Assembly: GCF_009498525.1 (NCBI RefSeq) | Contig: NZ_QSNT01000001.1 | Coordinates: 487,032-551,031, forward strand | Direction: 5' to 3' | DNA length: 64,000 nucleotides | From: Rhizobium sp. ICMP 5592 | GTDB taxonomy: Bacteria > Pseudomonadota > Alphaproteobacteria > Rhizobiales > Rhizobiaceae | Shown here: piece by piece, positions 28,784 to 36,860 of the stretch | Layout of the letters: each line of letters starts with the position of its first letter | How positions within the stretch are numbered: position 1 is the stretch's first letter | The notes under the pieces: generated by a model | Database searches by the model: none | The model's input: only the letters and a program-made list of their open reading frames with translations | Told to the model about the DNA's origin: nothing | Made by a program: the position numbers and the translations under genes

Positions 28784-29026
28784 ATGCAACATCAAACCGA
28801 TCCTGACGAAACAGAAGATGCGCCGCTCGCTGTCGCGGCCGGCAAGCAGGAGCGGGTCGGCTTTCTGCCGATCGTCACCAACTGGTTCGACCGTGTGTTT
28901 GTCGGCATCTACCTGTTTGTCGCGCTTGAACTGCTCTGGATGCGCTTCCTCGAACAATCGATCCCGCTGACGGTCTGCCATGTGCTGGCCGTCGCCCTGG
29001 GGGTCCTGATCGTCTGGCGCGGCTGA
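28784..29026 (+). CDS. Small membrane protein of unknown function in the polyol transporter operon
   Basis: The product has 80 residues. A polar, acidic N-terminus of about 25 residues is followed by two hydrophobic segments (VFVGIYLFVALELLWMRF and LTVCHVLAVALGVLIVW) with a short loop. I do not recognise a family. It starts 3 bp after the permease stop, with a GGAGTGAGCG site, and is followed 39 bp later by the zinc dehydrogenase gene, so it is co-expressed with the transporter. It could stabilise or tune the permease; that is inference from position only. Confidence 0.7.
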   Translation: MQHQTDPDETEDAPLAVAAGKQERVGFLPIVTNWFDRVFVGIYLFVALELLWMRFLEQSIPLTVCHVLAVALGVLIVWRG

Positions 29027-29065
29027 AGCCGAAGGACCTTCTGAAATCGAGAAATGGAATAGGCC

Positions 29066-30109
29066 ATGAAAGCACTGGTTCTGGAGGAAAAGATGAAACT
29101 GTCGCTCCGGGACTTTCCCATCGAGCGCGAAGAAACGCTCGGGCCTCGCGACGTTCGCATCAAGCTGCACACCGTCGGCATTTGCGGCTCGGACGTGCAC
29201 TATTACACCCATGGCGGCACCGGCATCTTCCAGGTGAAGGCGCCAATGATCCTCGGCCACGAGGCCTCCGGCACGGTCATCGAGGCTGGGGCCGACGTCA
29301 CATCGCTGAAAGTCGGCGACCGCGTCTGCATGGAGCCCGGCATTCCCGACCCCAACAGTCGCGCCACCCGGATGGGCATGTACAATGTTGATCCGGCCGT
29401 GCGCTTCTGGGCAACCCCGCCGATCCATGGCGTGCTGCGGCCAACGGTGGTTCATCCCGCCGATTTCACCTTCAAGCTCCCTGACAATGTTTCCTTCGCC
29501 GAAGCGGCGATGGTCGAGCCGCTGGCGGTCGGCGTCCACGCCGCCACCAAGGCACAGGTCAAGCCGGGCGATATCGCGCTGGTGATCGGCGCCGGCCCGA
29601 TCGGGCTGGTCACCGCACTCTCGGCACTGGCGGCCGGCTGCGCGCACGTCTTCGTCAGCGATATCGACGACGCAAAGCTCGAGATTGCCGCAAAGCTCGG
29701 CGCGGTCGTCCCGATCAACCCGCAGCGCCAGGATCTCGTCAACGAGATTCTCGCGGCGACGGACGGCTGGGGCGTGGAAATCCTGTTCGAATGCTCCGGC
29801 CACCCCAGGGGGGCCGAGGGTGTGTTCGATCCGCTGGCGCCGGGCGGGCGGGTGGTGTTCATCGGGTCGCAGGTCCACCCGATCCACTACGATGTCGGCA
29901 AGGCCATGGTGCGCGAAGCTCGCGTCGAACATGTCTTCCGCTACGCTCATGTCTTTCCGCGCTGCGTGGCCATGCTGTCGTCAGGCGCAATCGACGTCAA
30001 GCCGCTCATCACCCGCACATTCGACTTTGAAGACAGTGTCGGCGCCTTTGAAACCGCTGCATCCGCCCCCAGGGGCGAAGTGAAGATGCAGATCATATTG
30101 CCGCAATAG
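29066..30109 (+). CDS. Zinc-dependent polyol dehydrogenase (xylitol/sorbitol dehydrogenase family)
   Basis: The 347-residue product is of the medium-chain dehydrogenase family. Catalytic zinc ligands are visible in [16 protein letters not shown] (Cys), LGHEASGTV (His-Glu) and [13 protein letters not shown] (Glu); the cofactor motif is [20 protein letters not shown] followed by an Asp (VSDIDDAKL) that favours NAD. The four-cysteine structural zinc loop is missing, as in sorbitol dehydrogenases. It would oxidise an imported polyol such as xylitol to a ketose. It is embedded in the transporter operon, 9 bp before the ATPase gene. Confidence 0.87.
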   Translation: MKALVLEEKMKLSLRDFPIEREETLGPRDVRIKLHTVGICGSDVHYYTHGGTGIFQVKAPMILGHEASGTVIEAGADVTSLKVGDRVCMEPGIPDPNSRATRMGMYNVDPAVRFWATPPIHGVLRPTVVHPADFTFKLPDNVSFAEAAMVEPLAVGVHAATKAQVKPGDIALVIGAGPIGLVTALSALAAGCAHVFVSDIDDAKLEIAAKLGAVVPINPQRQDLVNEILAATDGWGVEILFECSGHPRGAEGVFDPLAPGGRVVFIGSQVHPIHYDVGKAMVREARVEHVFRYAHVFPRCVAMLSSGAIDVKPLITRTFDFEDSVGAFETAASAPRGEVKMQIILPQ

Positions 30110-30118
30110 GGGATTGGT

Positions 30119-31180
30119 ATGGCTCAGGTCGCCGTCAAGGACGTCATCAAGAAATATGGAAGTCTTCAGGTCATTCATGGCGTGAACATCGACATAGCAG
30201 ATGGCGAATTCGTTGTTCTCGTGGGTCCCTCCGGATGCGGAAAGTCGACCTTGCTGCGCATGATCGCGGGGCTTGAGACCATCTCCGGCGGCGAGGTTTC
30301 GATCGGTGCCAGGGTCGTCAATAATGTGCTGCCCAAGGATCGCGATATCGCCATGGTGTTTCAGAACTATGCGCTCTATCCGCACAAGAACGTCGCCGAC
30401 AATATGGGCTTTCCGCTGAAGTTGAAGGGTGCTCCGAAAAGCGAAATCGAGGCCAAGGTCAGGAAGGCCGCCGAAATTCTCGATCTCGGCAAGCTGCTGG
30501 ACCGCTATCCCAAGCAGCTTTCCGGCGGCCAGCGTCAGCGTGTCGCCATGGGTCGTGCCATCGTGCGTGATCCGCAGGTCTTCCTGTTCGACGAGCCCTT
30601 GTCCAATCTCGACGCCAAGCTGCGCGTGACCATGCGCGTCGAGATCAAGGAGCTTCACCAGCGGCTGAAGACCACGACGATCTATGTCACCCACGACCAG
30701 ATCGAGGCGATGACCATGGCCGACAAGATCGTCGTCATGCGCGACGGTCTGGTCGAACAAATCGGTGCTCCGCTCGACCTCTACGACCACCCCGCCAATG
30801 TCTTCGTCGCCGGCTTCATCGGCTCGCCGGCGATGAACTTCGTGCGTGGCAAACTGGCGGCCGTGAATGGCGAGACGGTTTTCGTCAGCGATAAGGGCAC
30901 CGTCCTGCCAGTGCCTGCGGGCACGGCTATACACGACGAACCGGTGATCTACGGCATTCGTCCGGAACATATCGAACACGGGGGCAAAGGCCTGCCGGCA
31001 ACGATCTCGGTGCTCGAACCGACCGGCTCCGAAACGCAAATTTTCGCCCATATAGGGGGCGATCCTATCAATGCGGTGGTCAAGGACCGGATCGCGTTGC
31101 GTCCCGGCGAGACGATACCGCTGCTAATCGACCGCGAACGGGTTCATCTCTTCGAGAGGAAGAGCGGCCGGCGCGTCTGA
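30119..31180 (+). CDS. Sugar/polyol ABC transporter ATPase (UgpC/MalK family)
   Basis: The 353-residue cytoplasmic ATPase has Walker A GPSGCGKSTLLRMIAGLE near residue 38, Q-loop VFQNYALYPHKNV, signature LSGGQRQRVAMGRAIVRDP, Walker B FLFDEPLSNLDAKLR and H-loop YVTHDQIEAMTMAD. A TOBE regulatory domain follows residue 240. This is the usual ATPase of family 1 sugar importers and should pair with the two permeases above. Confidence 0.92.
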   Translation: MAQVAVKDVIKKYGSLQVIHGVNIDIADGEFVVLVGPSGCGKSTLLRMIAGLETISGGEVSIGARVVNNVLPKDRDIAMVFQNYALYPHKNVADNMGFPLKLKGAPKSEIEAKVRKAAEILDLGKLLDRYPKQLSGGQRQRVAMGRAIVRDPQVFLFDEPLSNLDAKLRVTMRVEIKELHQRLKTTTIYVTHDQIEAMTMADKIVVMRDGLVEQIGAPLDLYDHPANVFVAGFIGSPAMNFVRGKLAAVNGETVFVSDKGTVLPVPAGTAIHDEPVIYGIRPEHIEHGGKGLPATISVLEPTGSETQIFAHIGGDPINAVVKDRIALRPGETIPLLIDRERVHLFERKSGRRV

Positions 31181-31212
31181 TCCCCACAGATGATAGATGA
31201 TGGAGTAGTTCG

Positions 31213-31986
31213 ATGTTCTTTGAGAAATTCAGGATGGACGGGCAGGTTGCCATTGTCACCGGCGGCGGACGCGGTATCGGCCTTGCCTGCGCTGAGGCAC
31301 TGGCCGAGGCCGGCGCCCAGGTCGTTATCATCGACCGGGAAGAGGCAATCGCCCGGTCCGGCAAGCAGTTACTGGCGGCGAAGGGCTATGACGCCGATGT
31401 CCTGATCCTCGACGTGACGGATTCGGTTGCCGTCAACAAGGCCGCCGAGGAGGTGCTTGCCAAATACGGCCGGATCGACGTTCTCGTTGCCAATGCCGGC
31501 ATTGCCCGCTCCGGCACTCCCGCCGAGGACACGCCGGACGAACTCTGGCTCAACGTCAATGACGTCAACTACAACGGTGTGTTCTGGTGCAACCGCGCCT
31601 TTGGCCGGCCAATGCTGAAGGCCGGACGCGGCTCGATCATCAATATCGGCTCGATGTCCGGCTATATCGTCAATCGTCCGCAAAACCAGACCTACTACAA
31701 CGCCTCCAAAGCCGCCGTGCATCATCTTACCGCCTCGCTGGCGGCGGAATGGGCCGGGCGCGGTGTCCGCGTCAACGCGGTGGCGCCGACCTATATCGAA
31801 TCCGAGATGACGAAAGTCCTCAATCTCGATCCCGATGTCGTCGATACCTGGCTGCGCGATACACCGATGGGCCGGATGGGCCAGCCGCACGAGATCGCCT
31901 CGGTGGTGCATTTCCTCGCCTGCGACGCCTCCAGCCTGATGACCGGCACGACCGTGAAGGCCGATGCCGGCTTTACCATCTGGTAG
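31213..31986 (+). CDS. SDR-family polyol dehydrogenase (galactitol dehydrogenase-like)
   Basis: The 257-residue SDR shows VTGGGRGIGLACAEALAEAG, the NAD-favouring Asp in VVIIDREEAI, VLVANAGIARSGTP, catalytic Ser in NIGSMSGYIVNRPQNQTYYN and the [20 protein letters not shown] helix. The FWCNRAFGRPML and SMSGYIVNRPQ segments and the final aromatic FTIW resemble the tagatose-forming galactitol dehydrogenase of Rhodobacter. It is the last gene of the transporter operon. The exact substrate is not readable. Confidence 0.82.
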   Translation: MFFEKFRMDGQVAIVTGGGRGIGLACAEALAEAGAQVVIIDREEAIARSGKQLLAAKGYDADVLILDVTDSVAVNKAAEEVLAKYGRIDVLVANAGIARSGTPAEDTPDELWLNVNDVNYNGVFWCNRAFGRPMLKAGRGSIINIGSMSGYIVNRPQNQTYYNASKAAVHHLTASLAAEWAGRGVRVNAVAPTYIESEMTKVLNLDPDVVDTWLRDTPMGRMGQPHEIASVVHFLACDASSLMTGTTVKADAGFTIW

Positions 31987-32100
31987 AAGAGCGGTAAGCG
32001 CTCACGCGCGATGCGCGACTGCCTTGGCCGATGTAGCTAGCCGTTTTGCAACGAGGCCAATGACGAATTCCTCGTGGCCCCGGCTATCATCCCAATCGTA

Positions 32101-32973
32101 TCACTTTGCCGCCGCGACTGCCTTCTCGATGTAGATTTCCCGCAGCCGTCTGCTGACAGGGCCGATGACCCCTGCGCCGATGGTGGTTCCGTCGATCTCA
32201 AGGACGGCGGTCACGAAAGACGTAGCGGAGGTGATAAAGGCCTCCTTTGCAGCCAGCGCTTCCTCAATGGTGAAGGATCTTTCCTCCAGCGTGTAGCCGG
32301 ATTCAGCGGCAAGCCGGAGAACGGCGGCGCGGGTAATGCCATGCAGAATATCGAATGAAAGCTTGCGCGTGACGATCTTATTGTCTGACGTCAGGATATA
32401 GGCATTGGCCGAGGATGCCTCGGTGACATAACCGTCCTGCACGAGCCAGGCGTCGTCAGCGCCAGCCTGATAGGCGGCGTTCTTCGCCATCGACGGGTAA
32501 AGAAGCTGGACGGTCTTGATGTCGCGGCGACCCCAACGGATGTCCGGTAGCGATATGATCTTGAGACCGCGCTTGGCGAGGGGGCTTTCGATGACCGGCC
32601 GGGACTGGGTGAACATGACGACGACCGGCGGCGTGTCCTTGGGCGGAAAATTGAAGTCCCGATCGGCCGAGCCACGGGAAATCTGCATGTAGATCAGGCC
32701 TTCATCGACATTGTTGGCTGCCACCAGTTTGCGGTGGATGGCCAGAAGCTCGTCGACGGACATCGGCATCGCCATGTCGAGTTCCTGCAGAGAGCGCTGC
32801 AGCCGCGCCATGTGACCGTCGAAGTCGACCAGCTTGCCGCCGAGCACGCAGGTAACTTCATAGATGGCATCCGCGAAAAGATAGCCGCGGTCGAAAATGG
32901 AGACCTTGGCTTCCGTTTCCGGGCAATACTGGCCGTTGACGTAGACAGTGCGTTGAGGTGACGTCATGTTCAT
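32101..32973 (-). CDS. D-amino-acid aminotransferase (PLP class IV)
   Basis: The 290-residue product is a fold-type IV transaminase of the D-amino-acid aminotransferase type: VSIFDRGYLFADAIYEVTCV, then RWGRRDIKTVQLLYPSMAKN with the PLP lysine in MAKN, and VTEASSANAYILTSDNKIVT. It moves the amino group between D-amino acids and 2-oxo acids. It is the last gene of a ten-gene minus-strand operon, 58 bp after the 2-hydroxyacid dehydrogenase gene. Together they could turn a D-amino acid into a D-2-hydroxy acid or the reverse. Branched-chain aminotransferase is the alternative. Confidence 0.85.
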   Translation of the reverse strand: MNMTSPQRTVYVNGQYCPETEAKVSIFDRGYLFADAIYEVTCVLGGKLVDFDGHMARLQRSLQELDMAMPMSVDELLAIHRKLVAANNVDEGLIYMQISRGSADRDFNFPPKDTPPVVVMFTQSRPVIESPLAKRGLKIISLPDIRWGRRDIKTVQLLYPSMAKNAAYQAGADDAWLVQDGYVTEASSANAYILTSDNKIVTRKLSFDILHGITRAAVLRLAAESGYTLEERSFTIEEALAAKEAFITSATSFVTAVLEIDGTTIGAGVIGPVSRRLREIYIEKAVAAAK

Positions 32974-33031
32974 TCAATTCCCAAAGAGGTTTGCTTGCAT
33001 TGAAGAGAGGCGCATTGGCGGCATGCCGCCT

Positions 33032-33967
33032 TTAATATCCGCGCGCGAAGTCGACAATGGATGGAAGCGTGGCGGTGCGACGAAAGGTTCGAATATTGTC
33101 CGCGACAAGCGCTGCCGCCGTTTCCCGATCCGTCGGGGCCGAGATGTGCGGCAGCACGGTGATCCGGGGATGATCCCAAAAAGGTGCATCGCTGGGCAGC
33201 GGCTCCACATCGAAAACATCCAGCACGGCATGGCTCAAACGGCCGGTATCGAGCGCCTGCAACAGCTCCTCGCTCACCACGATCGGTCCACGGGCGAAAT
33301 TGATCAGCGACGCGTTCGCGGGCAGGAGCGCAAGCCTTTCGGCGTTCAGCAGTCTCCGCGTTTCTGACGTCAGCGGCAGAAGGCACACCAGGATATCGGA
33401 CCTGCGCAGGACTGCATTCAGACCATCGTCGCCGGAGTGGGTTTCGACCCCTTCGATGTCCTTTGCCGAGCGGCTCCATCCAATCACCTTGAAACCGGCA
33501 TCGGTCAGACGATGCGCCGCCGCCTCACCCAGCGCACCCAATCCGAGCAGGCCAACGGTGATCTGTTCCGGGCGTCGATAGGGCAATTGCTGCCAGCTGC
33601 GCTCCCGCTGGAAGCGGGCATAGGCCGGCATGTCGCGGAACAGGTAATAGGTCCAGGCGAGGACGGCTTCGGCCATGGTGCGGCTCAATTGGGGGTCGAC
33701 CAGACGCACGACGGGCAATGTGCTGTCGCCAATTTCGCTGACCAGACGCTCGACGCCGGCCCAAAGGCTGTGAATCCACGTCAAGCCGGGCAAGCGGGCG
33801 AGGTCCATCGGATCCGGGTTGGCGACGATGGTAATATCGACCGTCGCCCGGTCCTCTTCATTGAGGTGCCGGAACGAGACGATCTTTTCCTCCGGCATCT
33901 TCAGCGAGAGGGCCTCGAGCCACAAGTGCTCCGCCTCATCGGAGATACGCGTTACCAGCGCAATCAT
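33032..33967 (-). CDS. D-isomer 2-hydroxyacid dehydrogenase (GhrA-like)
   Basis: The product has 311 residues. The substrate-loop segment is TWIHSLWAGVERLV, the cofactor motif VGLLGLGALGEAAAHRL, and the catalytic residues lie in INFARGPIVVSEELL (Arg), DVFDVEPLPSDAPFW (Glu) and VLPHISAPTDRE (His). This pattern is the glyoxylate/hydroxypyruvate reductase A branch. A serine in GWSRSAKD after the cofactor fold suggests NADPH. The ATG at 33967 (MIALVTRISDEAE) was chosen; a longer frame to 34186 reads through the VOC gene. Confidence 0.86.
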   Translation of the reverse strand: MIALVTRISDEAEHLWLEALSLKMPEEKIVSFRHLNEEDRATVDITIVANPDPMDLARLPGLTWIHSLWAGVERLVSEIGDSTLPVVRLVDPQLSRTMAEAVLAWTYYLFRDMPAYARFQRERSWQQLPYRRPEQITVGLLGLGALGEAAAHRLTDAGFKVIGWSRSAKDIEGVETHSGDDGLNAVLRRSDILVCLLPLTSETRRLLNAERLALLPANASLINFARGPIVVSEELLQALDTGRLSHAVLDVFDVEPLPSDAPFWDHPRITVLPHISAPTDRETAAALVADNIRTFRRTATLPSIVDFARGY

Positions 33968-33989
33968 TCGACTGTTTCCCTTTTCTCGC

Positions 33990-34403
33990 TCAATGCGCAA
34001 AAACGCTCTCGAAGTCCTTGAAACCCTTGACTTCGATCGGGTTGCCGCTGGGATCAAAGAAGAACATGGTGCGCTGCTCGCCGGGCAATCCTTCGAAGCG
34101 GACGACGGGCGGAATGTCGAATGCCGTGCCGGCGTCTTCCAGCCTCTTGGCAAGGGTAAACCAGTCGTCGAGCGCAAGGACGACACCGAGATGCGGCATC
34201 ATCACCATATGATCGCCGACCTTGCCGGTGCGCGTCGTTTCGAACGGCTTGCCGAGATGCAGGGAGATCTGATGGCCGAAGAAATCGAAATCGACCCATG
34301 TATCCGTGCTGCGGCCTTCCTCGCAACCGAGCACGCCACCATAAAAGCGGCGGGCTTCATCGAGATCGGTTACGTGATAGGCGAGATGGAAAAGTGAGCG
34401 CAT
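33990..34403 (-). CDS. VOC-superfamily metalloenzyme (glyoxalase/dioxygenase fold)
   Basis: The product has 137 residues with the two beta-alpha-beta-beta-beta modules of the vicinal oxygen chelate fold: FHLAYHVTDLDEARRFYGGV with the first His ligand, and DHMVMMPHLGVVLALDDWFT. A MFFFDPSGNPIEVKGF segment carries the likely last ligand (Glu). Members include glyoxalase I, dioxygenases, epimerases and resistance proteins, so no reaction can be given. It lies between the amidotransferase and hydroxyacid dehydrogenase genes and is presumably part of the same pathway. Confidence 0.78.
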   Translation of the reverse strand: MRSLFHLAYHVTDLDEARRFYGGVLGCEEGRSTDTWVDFDFFGHQISLHLGKPFETTRTGKVGDHMVMMPHLGVVLALDDWFTLAKRLEDAGTAFDIPPVVRFEGLPGEQRTMFFFDPSGNPIEVKGFKDFESVFAH

Positions 34404-34442
34404 GGTGATTGTTACCTGACTAAGTTTGAGTGACGGTAATTG

Positions 34443-35669
34443 CTATGATGTTGACGATGGATGCCGCTTGGCGGCTGATTCTAGAAATGCCACGAGCAAC
34501 GAATAGGGCATCTCGGCTCTTGATGACAATTCGGGATGTCCCTGCATACCGATGAAGAAGGAGTGCCCGGGCACTTCGATGGCATCGACAATGGCGCCTG
34601 CAGAGCTGGACGCGGCAACGCGAAGCCCGGCGGCTTCAAGATCTGGCAGCAGAGCCGGGTTCAATCGGAAGCGATGATTGCAGCGGATTTGACGCTCTGA
34701 ACCAACCATTCCTGAAAGCAGCGTGCAGGAAGCGATGTCGATCGTCTGATCGCCAGTCCTATGGATCGGCAGGACATTCCCATCGGGGTCCCGCGCACCG
34801 GCCATCGGCACGAAGGTCTTGATCGGGGCATCCGGGTTGGCCTCCGCCAGATTGGCCGTGCTGCGACCAAAGGCACGCCACGCCACGGCTGTCGCCATCG
34901 TCTGCATGCCGAGGCACAGTCCAACCGTCGGCAGGCCGGTTTCCAGGCTTAAGGCGGCGGCCGCGGTCTGGCCGGCTACGTTTTTCATGTCCGCTCCACC
35001 GGGCAGCAGAATGCCCGACAGGCCGTCGAAAATGGCGGGATCTTCGAACTGGTTGATATGGACCGGATCGATGAAGCGCACATCGATCGGAATGGAAAGG
35101 CTGTCTGCCGCGTCGGCGAGGCTTGCCAGCGCCGCCGGATAGACGTCGCGATGATCGCTTTCCGCACCGATAAGGCCGATTGTCAGAGCATCGCCCTCAT
35201 GGAAGGGAGGTGCGCTCAACCGAATTCGTCCGAAGCGATCCCGCAGGGCAAGGACCTCCCGCGTGGCCGCGTCGAAAAAGCAATCGGCGTCCTCGCGAAC
35301 GGTGATCGCTTTCACCTCTATTCCAAGGATCTGGGCAGCAGACGAGAGTGCCGCCGGCAGGTCTTCGTCAACCAGAAATGCCGGATGGATCGGCACCACG
35401 ACGTCCTGCATCCGAGCGGCATCGAGAATACTCTCCGGGGTGGCGACGGGCGGCACCTGCTTGCCTGAAAGCCGTTCGAACCAGCAGAGCCCACTCGGCC
35501 CAAGCCCGCCGCTTGCGATCACATGCTGCATGGCATCGGCATGGAGCGTGGTATCGAAGCGAGCCTCGACGTGCATGAAACCGCAATGCCGTGCAGCCGC
35601 GATTGCAGCGGCAACCGCGCCATAGAGGGCAGGGCGGGACGTATCATGCAAGACGAGGATCAACCCCAT
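34443..35669 (-). CDS. Free-standing CTP-synthase-type class I glutamine amidotransferase with an unknown N-terminal domain
   Basis: The product has 408 residues. From about residue 170 it matches the glutaminase domain of PyrG: GILLPGGADMKN, the nucleophile in LPTVGLCLGMQTMATAVA, SERQIRCNHRFRLNP and the catalytic His-Glu in GMQGHPELSSR. The amidoligase domain of CTP synthase is absent. Instead there are about 165 residues that I do not recognise (VLHDTSRPALYGAVAAAIAA at the start). A housekeeping role is unlikely because it sits in a catabolic operon. It may amidate, or hydrolyse, a carboxyl or amide of the imported compound. Confidence 0.75.
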   Translation of the reverse strand: MGLILVLHDTSRPALYGAVAAAIAAARHCGFMHVEARFDTTLHADAMQHVIASGGLGPSGLCWFERLSGKQVPPVATPESILDAARMQDVVVPIHPAFLVDEDLPAALSSAAQILGIEVKAITVREDADCFFDAATREVLALRDRFGRIRLSAPPFHEGDALTIGLIGAESDHRDVYPAALASLADAADSLSIPIDVRFIDPVHINQFEDPAIFDGLSGILLPGGADMKNVAGQTAAAALSLETGLPTVGLCLGMQTMATAVAWRAFGRSTANLAEANPDAPIKTFVPMAGARDPDGNVLPIHRTGDQTIDIASCTLLSGMVGSERQIRCNHRFRLNPALLPDLEAAGLRVAASSSAGAIVDAIEVPGHSFFIGMQGHPELSSRAEMPYSLLVAFLESAAKRHPSSTS

Positions 35670-35690
35670 GGCGCGCTCCCTCTCATCGCC

Positions 35691-36860
35691 TTAGACTTCG
35701 AGCAGGTCGCGTTTGACGGTTCCAAGCGCGCGATATCCCGTATCCGTCACGACGATCGTTTCGCTGACGCCGACGGTGAAGCGGCCGTAAATGCGCAGTG
35801 CCGGCGGCAAATGGAAGGTCATGCCCGGACGCAGCTCCGTCTTCACCCCGGCATTGAGGCTGAGGATGGCTCCCTCGCCCCAATCCGGCGCGAAGGAGAT
35901 CCCGACGCTGTAACCGAGGCGCTTACGGAAATTATCGGTGTAGCCAGCCGCATCGATGATCCGCTGGCAGGCCATATGCGGAACCTCGCAGGGCACGCCA
36001 GGACGGATGGTGTCAAGCGAGATCTGAAGCGCCTCCTGGCAAACCTTCATCATCTCCGTTGCCTCGCTGGGTGCGCGCCCGATCCAGGCCGATCGCATCA
36101 AGGCTGCGTGATAGCGGTCATGGCAGGCCGCCATTTCGAGAAAGGCAGGGTCGCCGTCCTCAATCCTGCCGCGCCGCCAGGTTCCGTGGGGTACGCCCGT
36201 GCGCGCGCCGACCGAGACAAGCGGCTCCATTCCCATATATTCCGATCCTGCCGATATCGCCGCCTGCATCATTGCCGCGACCAGGTCGTTGTCGGTGGCA
36301 CCGACCTTGACGGCCGCAAGTCCGGCCCGCATGCCTGCGTCGACATAGGATGCTGCGCGTTCCAGCTTCTCGATTTCGAGGGGCGATTTGACGGCACGCA
36401 ATTTCTCAATGACGCCGGCACCGTCATGAACGACGCCCAACCGCTCAACCAAGGATTCGTAGACAAATATCGGCAGGAACCAGCCTCGTTTGTCGATCGC
36501 CACGCGCTTTCCTTTAAGACCGCGTTTCTCGATAAGTGCCATGAGGAAGGAAACGGGCTCGTCGCCGTCCTGATAGACCTCGGCATCGGCGATGAAGGTA
36601 TTGGCAATGAAGTTGAAATATTCGAGCTGCCGGATCACGAAGACCGGATCACCTTCGGCCGGGAGAAGCAGCGCCTGGAATGTATAATAGCCGGGTGTCT
36701 GCTGACCGGTCAGATAGAAGATGTTCTCCGGACCGGTGATGACGAGCGCGTCGATGCCCGCCTCGACGAGATTTTGACGCGCGCGCGCAACCCGGATGTC
36801 ATATTCCTCTTTCGGGAAGGCGGATTCCTGCCCCTGTACGATAGTGCCTGCCGTCGTCAT
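35691..36860 (-). CDS. M24-family hydrolase resembling ectoine hydrolase (DoeA/EutD), metal ligands not conserved
   Basis: The 389-residue product has a creatinase-like N-terminal domain (RVARARQNLVEAGIDALVIT; ENIFYLTGQQTPGYYTFQAL) and a pita-bread domain from about 170. The metal-binding residues of true aminopeptidases are missing: where VDxGA and SDxTR are expected it has LEMAACHDRYHAALMR, and the usual catalytic His is replaced in KRLGYSVGISFAPDWGEG. That last segment closely resembles ectoine hydrolase as I recall it. So it is more likely a ring-opening or C-N hydrolase acting on a small cyclic amide or amidine than a peptidase. It overlaps the upstream gene by four bases. Confidence 0.8.
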   Translation of the reverse strand: MTTAGTIVQGQESAFPKEEYDIRVARARQNLVEAGIDALVITGPENIFYLTGQQTPGYYTFQALLLPAEGDPVFVIRQLEYFNFIANTFIADAEVYQDGDEPVSFLMALIEKRGLKGKRVAIDKRGWFLPIFVYESLVERLGVVHDGAGVIEKLRAVKSPLEIEKLERAASYVDAGMRAGLAAVKVGATDNDLVAAMMQAAISAGSEYMGMEPLVSVGARTGVPHGTWRRGRIEDGDPAFLEMAACHDRYHAALMRSAWIGRAPSEATEMMKVCQEALQISLDTIRPGVPCEVPHMACQRIIDAAGYTDNFRKRLGYSVGISFAPDWGEGAILSLNAGVKTELRPGMTFHLPPALRIYGRFTVGVSETIVVTDTGYRALGTVKRDLLEV

